DNA of 64,000 nucleotides from Stentor roeselii (lineage: Eukaryota; Ciliophora; Heterotrichea; Heterotrichida; Stentoridae). The notes beneath the pieces are model-generated. The model was given only the letters and a program-made list of their open reading frames with translations, was not told where the DNA came from and made no database searches. The stretch's first letter is position 1, and every line of letters starts with the position of its first letter. Made by a program: the position numbers and the translations under genes. Below, piece after piece: positions 37,068-44,888 of the stretch. The stretch spans positions 111,499-175,498 of the forward strand of contig RSEH01000068.1 in the NCBI GenBank assembly GCA_006503475.1. The letters are read 5' to 3'.

Positions 37068-38510
37068 ATGGGTTGTTCCCCTTCCCAAACAAACGCATCA
37101 ACAGTATCACGTAAATCAATCTTAAACCTGCAAATCCTTCCAGGTCTCTTCATATCCCTAAACGACAAGGCCTTTACCGACGTTTATTCCGTAGGCCGTT
37201 CATTAGGTTCAGGTACATTCGGCGAGGTAAAATTTTGCACTCACTTAAAAACCACATCAAGACGAGCAGTGAAAATTTTCCAAAAAGATGACCTGACATC
37301 AGAGCTTTCACGTAAAAAATTCGAGAAAGAAATTGAAATTCTTAAAGCTTTAGACCATCCAAACATTGTGCGAGTCTTCGAGTTCTTTGAAGACAAGAAG
37401 AAATTTTACATTGTTATGGAACATTGCAGAGGAGGCGAGTTATTCACTGAAATAATGAAGAATAAGAAATACAGTGAAAGTGACAGTGCTTTGATTATGA
37501 GGCAGATATTTTCAGCTTTGACTTACATGCACTCCTCGAAAATCGCTCATCGAGACCTGAAACCTGAAAATTTACTTTTTGATGAAAAGTCTGAACTTGC
37601 GAGTATCAAGTTGATTGACTTTGGCTCTGCCAGTTATTTCAATGAAAAGCCGATGAAGGAAGGTATCGGGACTGCTTATTACATGAGTCCTGAACTGATC
37701 AGTGGAAGTTATAATGAAAAATGTGATATTTGGTCCGCTGGGGTCATTTTACATGTTCTCATCGTCGGGACTCCTCCTTTTACAGGGGACTCGACGAAGA
37801 ACATCCAAAAAGCTATAACTCGAAATGCTTATAACATGGAAGTCCTCACTAGAATGAACACTTCAGAAGACTTAAGAGACCTCATGAGTCATTTAATGGT
37901 CCCTGAAGCCCAAAGGTTCTCAGCTGCCCAGGCCTTGGACCACCCTTGGATAAAAAAGCATTGTTTTTCACAAATCGACATAAAAGTCTTAACTTCTACT
38001 TTCAACAACCTTTCAGACAACCACCCAAGTAACCTTTTAAAAAGTGCAGTAAAGACTTTCATATGCACCCAGATTTTAACTATTGACCAGACAAAACATT
38101 TAAATGAACTTTTTAAAGCTCTTGATGAAAATGGTGATGGAAGGTTAAGTAAAGAAGAACTTTTGAATGGATTTTCTAGACTTTTAAATGAAGAAGAAGC
38201 GAAAGAAAAAATAGAGAAAATCATGAAAAATACTGATATTGAGCATAATGGGTATATCACTTACACAGAGTTTATTCAAGGTGCTATTGACAGAGATGTC
38301 ATCATCACAAAAGCGAATATTTTCAGAGCTTTTGAAGTTTTTGACAAAGATGGAAGTGGAAGCATCTCAGCTGATGAGCTGAGGACAGTCTTAAGCCAAA
38401 ATCAACTTATTGATGACTCTATTTGGCAACAGATGGTCAGGCAACTTGACTCCAATGGCGACGGCGTGATTGATATTGCAGAGTTTGAAGCTCTTTTCAA
38501 CGAGGATTAA
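37068..38510 (+). CDS. Calcium-dependent protein kinase (CDPK)
   Basis: 480 residues. It starts MGCSPSQT, with Gly-2 and Cys-3 for myristoylation and palmitoylation. Kinase domain (about 38-297): GRSLGSGTFGEVKFC, RAVKIFQKDD (ATP Lys), HRDLKPENLLFDE, KLIDFGSASYF, GTAYYMSPEL. Then an autoinhibitory junction and four EF-hands with well-kept loops: DENGDGRLSKEE (near 351), DIEHNGYITYTE (near 388; position 3 is Glu, position 5 Asn), DKDGSGSISADE (near 425), DSNGDGVIDIAE (near 461). The arrangement is the alveolate/plant CDPK type, giving direct Ca2+ control of phosphorylation. In ciliates Ca2+ controls contraction, ciliary reversal and exocytosis; which process this serves is not known. TAA stop directly abuts the next gene's stop. 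Confidence 0.97.
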   Translation: MGCSPSQTNASTVSRKSILNLQILPGLFISLNDKAFTDVYSVGRSLGSGTFGEVKFCTHLKTTSRRAVKIFQKDDLTSELSRKKFEKEIEILKALDHPNIVRVFEFFEDKKKFYIVMEHCRGGELFTEIMKNKKYSESDSALIMRQIFSALTYMHSSKIAHRDLKPENLLFDEKSELASIKLIDFGSASYFNEKPMKEGIGTAYYMSPELISGSYNEKCDIWSAGVILHVLIVGTPPFTGDSTKNIQKAITRNAYNMEVLTRMNTSEDLRDLMSHLMVPEAQRFSAAQALDHPWIKKHCFSQIDIKVLTSTFNNLSDNHPSNLLKSAVKTFICTQILTIDQTKHLNELFKALDENGDGRLSKEELLNGFSRLLNEEEAKEKIEKIMKNTDIEHNGYITYTEFIQGAIDRDVIITKANIFRAFEVFDKDGSGSISADELRTVLSQNQLIDDSIWQQMVRQLDSNGDGVIDIAEFEALFNED

Positions 38511-39623
38511 TTATGAGGTTAATATATAAACTGATTCCGCTGTTCGAAGACCGCTACGCACGGGGGGGGACTTGGTTAGTGAGGAAAATATGCACTCGAG
38601 GATCTCTTTTGAGGGGTTTGATGAGTTGTGAACGTCATATACCCATACGTCTAGCTGGCCACATACGTGGATTAGAACTTCTTTACTTGATTTGCTGAAT
38701 TCTGAAAGTTTTTTTATCACTTCTGATGATGATCTGCAGGAAATTTCTAGTTTTAATTCTGATTCGTTTGTGAAGATTAGATGGATCTTGTCTGTTGTGG
38801 TCAAGACAGCATCAACCAGCGAAGAAATAAGATAATTCGGACTAACCGCAGCCAAAATAAAACTTTTTTCCGTAATCATTTCCTCAGAATCATGAGAAAT
38901 CAAAATAGGAGTCTTCTGTTTAAGAGCCTTCTTAAACTTTTCCTTAATCCTCAAATACTTTTCCGACAACTCAACAGGAGCTTCAAAAAGAGCAGAAAAT
39001 TCAACTTCCTTATTATAATTCCCAAGTACTTCCCCACAAATAATTTCAATAAGTGCACATTTCCAGAATCGAATTTCCTCATCTTTCATGACAAAAAGTC
39101 TAGCCTGGTCAAGTTGTTTTTCCTGAAGTAATTGAAACTTATCATAAATTTCAATGAAATCTTTTGATTTTTTATCAAGTTCATTTTTTAAGTAGTCATT
39201 TTTTGAGGAAAGAGAAGAATTTTCAATAAGAAGTTGTTCTTGTCGGACCTTTACACTATTTAAAAAATTCATTTTTTCTGATGCTGAGCCGACTTCACCT
39301 AGTTCTTTGAGTAGCTTGTTTTCTTCCTTGAGGACCACGTTTTCTTGCCGTAGTTTCTCAATTGTGCCTTGGTAAAACTCCTGGTCAAGGCTTCCCAGAT
39401 GACTGATCATCTCGTAGTTCGCTTCTTTCGCTTGAGAAATTTCTTTGATTTCTGAGATCCTTTGCTTTAGTCTTTCATTTTCTCCTATAAGACGGTCTAC
39501 TTCTCGCTTGGCTTTCTCATAAGCTGCTAGGTAACGTTTGCAGCTTTCGTTGTGAAAAGCTGATTTTTCTCGTTCTTCTTGAAGAAGAGACTGTAAGTTG
39601 TTTAGCTCCATCTGAGAGGCCAT
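38511..39623 (-). CDS. Coiled-coil protein of unknown function
   Basis: 370 residues. Residues 1-180 are heptad-rich coiled coil (LQSLLQEEREKSAFHNESCK, LKEENKLLKELGEVG). The C-terminal half is different: mixed alpha/beta with FILAAVSPNYLISSLVDAVL and DKIHLIFTNESELKLEISCR, then LIHVCGQLDVWVYDVHN. That suggests a small folded domain after a dimerising rod. No family assigned. TAA stop abuts the CDPK stop, zero bases apart. Confidence 0.75.
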   Translation of the reverse strand: MASQMELNNLQSLLQEEREKSAFHNESCKRYLAAYEKAKREVDRLIGENERLKQRISEIKEISQAKEANYEMISHLGSLDQEFYQGTIEKLRQENVVLKEENKLLKELGEVGSASEKMNFLNSVKVRQEQLLIENSSLSSKNDYLKNELDKKSKDFIEIYDKFQLLQEKQLDQARLFVMKDEEIRFWKCALIEIICGEVLGNYNKEVEFSALFEAPVELSEKYLRIKEKFKKALKQKTPILISHDSEEMITEKSFILAAVSPNYLISSLVDAVLTTTDKIHLIFTNESELKLEISCRSSSEVIKKLSEFSKSSKEVLIHVCGQLDVWVYDVHNSSNPSKEILECIFSSLTKSPPVRSGLRTAESVYILTS

Positions 39624-39661
39624 AGTTAATAATGGTTAAAACATAGAGTTTTATTTAAATT

Positions 39662-41362
39662 TTAAGAGTTTTCTTTTATTGAAAGCTGAATCATGTCAAC
39701 CATCTCAGAGTCCGTAGGCAAAAAATTAAATCTCAAAGGTTCGCTCCAGTCACTTAAAAATCTTTTAACAATCCGATACGGTTTAAACTTAAAAATAATT
39801 TCCTTGACGAAATCTCTAAACTTTCTCCACTTTTCACGATAAAAAACTTGAAGAACATCATTTCTTCTAGAATGTGGAATAGTTGTATAATTCAAACTTG
39901 TTTTTCTACGATCTGCTTTAGTTCTTTTGCTGAATAAGTTCTTTTCAATTATTCGATTCCAGTGTTGTATAAGTTCAAATAATCTTTTTTCTTTAGTTCC
40001 GAGTAATTCTCGAACATGTCTTTGAATGATAGTGATTTTTTTAGTAAAGACTTGAAAGTCATGAGCGAGTTCATTTCGATGAGCGGCGAAGATGATGGAA
40101 GAAACAAGAGTTTTTTTTAGGAAAAAATTTTGAATTGGGCGAGAATGTTTCAGGTAAGTTAGAAGGTTGTGGTTCATTATCAGAAACTTTAAGGAATTGG
40201 AGGGAATTTTTAACTTTGAACGGAAAAATCTCTGGATTTTACGGGATTCATTTGTTTTTCTTAGAAGAGTTAGACGGGATAAACGGATTGCTCGGATTTT
40301 TGAATGGATGAAGGAGATGGTTTTGTGGAAAAATAAGAGGCTTAGCCAGAGGGTTCTTGACTTTTTACGGTTGTTTTCTATTTCAGATAGATGAAGTTTT
40401 TTTAGGTTTTCTTCGAACTTTCTTTCTTTCCTTGTGAGTCTTTCTAAGGCTTTTTCACGTTTTTGCTTGAAGTGTTCTTTTTTATTGATTTTGGCTTGCT
40501 TTTTCTTATTTTCCCATCCTTCCTGTTTACTTTCTGAAAACTTAATCAAAGGACTTCCAATAGTTTCAATATTTTTTTTAATAAAATTCAAAGTCTTGAT
40601 CCTTTCATCCTGAACAATTTTCTGATCATCAAGTTCATTCCTAATAGTCTCCTGTTTTCCCTTTTTAATATCAGCAAGAGTAGCAACCTTTCCAAAGCAA
40701 ACCTTGACCTTATAAACCGAGTAAACAAAAGACCTAATCCCAATAAAAACGTTCTCGTTTTTAAAACAATAATTTTTTTCGCTCACCTCAAAATAACAAT
40801 AGTTATAAACCCGGTCATGCACGGCCTGACTCGGTTGACTCTCAGTAAAAGAAACATAACTGATGATTTTCCCTTCATAAACCTTGATTTTTACCTGCAT
40901 CGGACACTTTTTTCCCTTGCACAACACCCTGAAGTACTTAAACTCGTTACTGGCCTGGGTAAACTTTTCTCCTTCGTCTTCCTTCAAAAAAAAGTGAAGA
41001 AGTTTCGTACGAGGTGAGATGACTTTTTCGATTTTGTCTAAAATAGTAGAAAAATCGGAGTGTTTTGGAATGATCTCAGGAAGTTTTATTGGAGATGACT
41101 TTATTGGAGTGAAAACATCTGACTGGTCGATGACTCTTTGATTGTGTTCTGACGATATTTTGCTAATACCCAGTGGAGATAAAAGCACTGAACGCGGCTT
41201 CATCACGAGACTGGCTTCAGGCGACTCAGAGTGGTAGCGATTGTAAGTAATTTCTTTTAAACTGATAGAATCACGCAGCGATTGCACCTGCTTCGGCGAG
41301 ATACGTGAGTTAGGACCATGAAATATGCAGGATCGATTGGAAATATCTGAATATTTGTTCAT
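39662..41362 (-). CDS. Protein with IQ-like motifs, function unknown
   Basis: 566 residues, strongly basic. The C-terminal half has IQ-like sequences KIQRFFRSKLK and IIQRHVRELLGTKE (IQxxxR/K pattern, incomplete), possible calmodulin/centrin-binding sites, and long basic helices. The middle (about 110-230) looks folded and beta-rich: FRVLCKGKKCPMQVKIKVYE, GKIISYVSFTES, YCYFEVSEKNYCF, arranged like a C2 or PLAT-type sandwich found in uncharacterised protist proteins. The N-terminus is Ser/Pro-rich. Centrin binding would suit a contractile cortex such as Stentor's myonemes; this is inference. Confidence 0.65.
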   Translation of the reverse strand: MNKYSDISNRSCIFHGPNSRISPKQVQSLRDSISLKEITYNRYHSESPEASLVMKPRSVLLSPLGISKISSEHNQRVIDQSDVFTPIKSSPIKLPEIIPKHSDFSTILDKIEKVISPRTKLLHFFLKEDEGEKFTQASNEFKYFRVLCKGKKCPMQVKIKVYEGKIISYVSFTESQPSQAVHDRVYNYCYFEVSEKNYCFKNENVFIGIRSFVYSVYKVKVCFGKVATLADIKKGKQETIRNELDDQKIVQDERIKTLNFIKKNIETIGSPLIKFSESKQEGWENKKKQAKINKKEHFKQKREKALERLTRKERKFEENLKKLHLSEIENNRKKSRTLWLSLLFFHKTISFIHSKIRAIRLSRLTLLRKTNESRKIQRFFRSKLKIPSNSLKFLIMNHNLLTYLKHSRPIQNFFLKKTLVSSIIFAAHRNELAHDFQVFTKKITIIQRHVRELLGTKEKRLFELIQHWNRIIEKNLFSKRTKADRRKTSLNYTTIPHSRRNDVLQVFYREKWRKFRDFVKEIIFKFKPYRIVKRFLSDWSEPLRFNFLPTDSEMVDMIQLSIKENS

Positions 41363-41392
41363 TTATTTAAATTTTAAGTATTTTTTAATGGT

Positions 41393-44300
41393 TTAAGACT
41401 TTTTCTTATCTTTTTTCAAAATGCTTTCAACACCTTTTTCTTTGTTAGCAAGTTTAAACTTCATTTTCCGATTTTGAAGGACCTCGTCGCTGTAGTCTTG
41501 AATATTTTGATGAAAGTTGAGTTTTGGGTGGATTTCTAATGATTTTTCATCTCTTGGTGTAGGGTCTTGCTTTAGGATTCCTTTTGTTGCTTCTGGAAAT
41601 TGGATTTTATTTTCTGATACTCGACTTTCGTTTAAATTCTGATTTTCTGAATGACTCATTGAGCCTTTTTGAATTTCATTTTCTTCAGGTTGGACCAAAA
41701 CGAGTTTAGATAGAGGAGGCTTTGCAGGAGATGCAGAGATTATAGAAGAGTTTTGGCTTTTACCTTTGGAATCGTTGGGTTTTAAATAGTTTTCAGAGGA
41801 GTTTAAATGATGAGAAATCTGGGAATTTTTTAGAGTTTGAGAGACTTTTGAGTTTTGTGATGATTTAGAAATTTTGGAGTCTTTTGAAATTTTTGAGGCT
41901 TTTGAGTCTTTTGAGTCTTTAGAGCCTTTAGAGCCTTTTGAGTCTCTCGAGTAATCAAAAGAAATTTTATCATCAATTCGAACCCTTTTCCCTTCATCAT
42001 CCGAATTTTCCTGAGCATCACTAGATTCAGACTCTTCCTGATAATTTTTTTTCTCATTCTCAAGTACTTCATTATAATTTTTTCTAATTTTTCTCCTGAT
42101 ATAGACATTTTTCTTATAAGCAGGTATAAAAGCGCCTTTCATTCCTTTGCTTTCTCCATGAATGAAGATTCCTGCATAAGTATTTCCATTATTCCATTGA
42201 ATGACTCCGTATCCATGAAGACTGCCCTTGAAGAACTCGCCAGTGTACTTCAAGTTTGACTGAACAAGGACGCCTTGGCCATGCCTTAGTCCATGATGAA
42301 AGCTGCCTTCATAGATCTCCAGTGAAGAAATTTCAGTGCCCAGGCCTTGAGGGACGTCGAATTCCCAGTCGCCGACGAATCCTTCCCCAATGTACTTCCA
42401 TAGTGCTCCGAAGCCTCTTTTATAGTCATTTCTCCAGAAGCCTTCAAAGTTGTCGCCTTCTATTGAAATAAATCTGCCAAGTCCATGTCTCATGTTTTTT
42501 CTCCAGTACCCTTCATACACCCCAGCAGGAGTAACCTCAATTCCCAGACCTTCTCGATTCCCATCAAAATCAACCATTCCACAATAAATCAATTCTGAGT
42601 CCTTCACCCATTCCACCAACACAAGACCATCTCTAAAAGGATCCATATCAATATTCGAATAATCAAAAGGTGCTAAAAGTTCTCTCATTTCAGTTAAAAG
42701 TTCGAAACCATCAGATAAAGGAAGAGACATATCCTGTAAAAAACCTGGAACAAGTGAATAATCCATCGTTTTATACTCAGATACTATCAACAAGTCTCTC
42801 TTAGGTGATGAGAAAAAGTCCAAACTTCCTTCAGGTCTATTCTGATGAATAGTTGTTTTCATTAGAGTTACTTTCGCTTTCTCATTCTGAACAACAAGAA
42901 CTTTTTCAAGTCTTCCATCAAACAACTCATTTTCATTTTCATTTTCTTTTTTTTCTTTATCATTTTTTTCCTTAGTCCTGATAAAATTATTAATATCAAC
43001 ATTTTCAGGCAATTCAAACTCTTTCAACTCAACTTCAAATTCAGACTGTTCTTCAAAAACAGTAGAAATACTTTGATCAAGGTCAAGATTCTGCAGCGAC
43101 TCATTAACTTCCTCGATTTTTTCCAATGAAATGTTTAAAGTCAAGTCAACATCTGGGGCAAAGACCTGAGGAGCATGGATCAAAACAGGAGCAGTTGAAA
43201 TACTTGGCTCAAAGGTAAATTCTTTAATAAGTTGAAGTTTCGGTAGAGATTCTTCAGAATCTCGAAAAGACTGACTTTGGCTCAGGTCAGGTACTTCCAT
43301 GAAAGGTTTACGAAAGACTCTTTCTTTCAACTCACTTGAATAAGAAGTTCCTGAAGAGTCTAAATGACTTTCAGATGTTTTTATCAGTGATGGCTGGTGA
43401 ATAGAAAGAGCTTTTGACTCACTTTCACTAAAAGACTGGAGCCCGAAGGACCTATCAGAAAAGCTTTCTTTTGTCAAGTAAGGTTCAGGGACTTTGAATG
43501 GCTGGGAATACTCAGAAGCCGCTTCTGACCTTTCAAATTGAGCATCTTCGATTTCTCGAGTTAACAAAAGAGGTTCAGGGTCATGAGCTTCGCTTCTCTC
43601 AGTTTCCACAGGAGCTTCAAAGGACTTTTCATTATCTTGAGACAGGTCTTCAGGCGTTTTGAAGTCTTCAGGGCCTTGAATGTCTCCAGGAAGACTGATT
43701 TGTTCATCGTGATCTGAAGCGAATTCATTTAAATGTAACATCGGCTGGTGAAATCGAAGCAATTCACTTTGAACTGACTCTGATTGATACCTTTCAAGTA
43801 AAGGCGTGTTTACTTCAATGATTTCTGTTTCTGAATCGATTTCTTCATTTTTTTCTAAAAGTTGATTTTTCTGAGGAGTTGAAAAAATTGATTCGTTGTC
43901 GTCTTGGTCTTGAACCATCTGCATTTCTGACTCGTTTAACTCACTTAACATTGCACATGAATCTGATTCGAAACCCTTTGTGAAGATTCCTGTGAATTCG
44001 ATAAATTTTTCTAATATTTCGTCGGATTTCAGCTCTTTTACCTTTTCTTCGAGAATTTCAGTGATTTTGTCAAGTCTTGAGGTTTTTAAGTTCTCTTCTA
44101 GGATAAATTTGTCTGTTTCCCAGAGACCTTGCTTGAATTTGGAATCTTCTACCATGCAACCTGCTCCGTGACGGAAGCCTTTGGTCCATTCGCCGAGATA
44201 TGCTTTTCCGTCGTTCCATTGCATTTTACCGATTCCTGAAATTTCGCCGTTTTTGAAGCTTCCGAAGAAGTACTTGTCTGCCCAATGCATAGCTCCAAAG

Positions 44301-44875
44301 CCGTTCATATCATTTTTCCTCCATTCACCAGCATAAATCCTTCCATTCGCCCAGACAATGACTCCATTTCCATGCATGGATCCTCTAACAAACCTTCCAG
44401 TATAGTAGCTAGAGTCCTCAAAGTGAAGTATTCCAATGCCATGTGGTTTAATCTTGCGTATCTTGCCTTCATAAGTCTTTCCGTCAAGCCAAATGATTTT
44501 CCCTTCGCCTTTTAAATCATTTCTTTTCCAGTAGCCTTCATAAGCTGTGCCGTCCAAATCGATCATTCTTCCAATTCCTTGAATTTGACCATTTTTGAAG
44601 TGGCCTTCGTAGATCTGCCCCGTGTTAAGCAAAAGACATCCCATTCCTTCTGGGTTGTTTTCTTTTGTGTAGCCTGTGTAGGCTCCTCCTTCTAGGATTA
44701 TGTAAGGTTGGTGAGTCAGTGATGTGGATTGTTTTGCTTTACTTGGCTGAAAGGGTCCTAGTTTCGAGTACATCTTGTCTACGTTGTCAATCACCAATTC
44801 ATTGTTCATCTCAAATAAAATCGAGATTCCCAGTCCACTTGACTTGCGGTTGCTAGATTCGGAGTCTCTAGACAT
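41393..44875 (-). CDS. Large MORN-repeat protein
   Basis: 1160 residues. Two MORN blocks. The first (about 55-270) has around eight repeats: GQIYEGHFKNGQIQGIGRMI, GTAYEGYWKRNDLKGEGKII, GRIYAGEWRKNDMNGFGAMH. The second (about 760-920) has about six or seven: AGVYEGYWRKNMRHGLGRFI, GDNFEGFWRNDYKRGFGALW, YTGEFFKGSLHGYGVIQW. Between them are about 480 residues of acidic, Ser/Glu/Pro-rich disorder, and after the second block a low-complexity SK/SKD tract (RDSKGSKGSKDSKDSKASKI). MORN proteins organise membrane-cytoskeleton junctions in protists. A membrane or cortical scaffold role is likely. Its ATG lies 13 nt from the next gene's ATG on the other strand. Confidence 0.93.
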   Translation of the reverse strand: MSRDSESSNRKSSGLGISILFEMNNELVIDNVDKMYSKLGPFQPSKAKQSTSLTHQPYIILEGGAYTGYTKENNPEGMGCLLLNTGQIYEGHFKNGQIQGIGRMIDLDGTAYEGYWKRNDLKGEGKIIWLDGKTYEGKIRKIKPHGIGILHFEDSSYYTGRFVRGSMHGNGVIVWANGRIYAGEWRKNDMNGFGAMHWADKYFFGSFKNGEISGIGKMQWNDGKAYLGEWTKGFRHGAGCMVEDSKFKQGLWETDKFILEENLKTSRLDKITEILEEKVKELKSDEILEKFIEFTGIFTKGFESDSCAMLSELNESEMQMVQDQDDNESIFSTPQKNQLLEKNEEIDSETEIIEVNTPLLERYQSESVQSELLRFHQPMLHLNEFASDHDEQISLPGDIQGPEDFKTPEDLSQDNEKSFEAPVETERSEAHDPEPLLLTREIEDAQFERSEAASEYSQPFKVPEPYLTKESFSDRSFGLQSFSESESKALSIHQPSLIKTSESHLDSSGTSYSSELKERVFRKPFMEVPDLSQSQSFRDSEESLPKLQLIKEFTFEPSISTAPVLIHAPQVFAPDVDLTLNISLEKIEEVNESLQNLDLDQSISTVFEEQSEFEVELKEFELPENVDINNFIRTKEKNDKEKKENENENELFDGRLEKVLVVQNEKAKVTLMKTTIHQNRPEGSLDFFSSPKRDLLIVSEYKTMDYSLVPGFLQDMSLPLSDGFELLTEMRELLAPFDYSNIDMDPFRDGLVLVEWVKDSELIYCGMVDFDGNREGLGIEVTPAGVYEGYWRKNMRHGLGRFISIEGDNFEGFWRNDYKRGFGALWKYIGEGFVGDWEFDVPQGLGTEISSLEIYEGSFHHGLRHGQGVLVQSNLKYTGEFFKGSLHGYGVIQWNNGNTYAGIFIHGESKGMKGAFIPAYKKNVYIRRKIRKNYNEVLENEKKNYQEESESSDAQENSDDEGKRVRIDDKISFDYSRDSKGSKGSKDSKDSKASKISKDSKISKSSQNSKVSQTLKNSQISHHLNSSENYLKPNDSKGKSQNSSIISASPAKPPLSKLVLVQPEENEIQKGSMSHSENQNLNESRVSENKIQFPEATKGILKQDPTPRDEKSLEIHPKLNFHQNIQDYSDEVLQNRKMKFKLANKEKGVESILKKDKKKS

Positions 44876-44888
44876 ATAAAATAAATAA
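44876..44888. promoter_or_regulatory. 13-nt divergent start-to-start spacer
   Basis: The MORN gene (minus, ATG 44875-44873) and the gene at 44889 (plus) are separated by ATAAAATAAATAA only. Any core promoter must overlap one or both coding sequences, or the ATGs are not the real starts. The spacer itself is A/T only. Confidence 0.7.
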
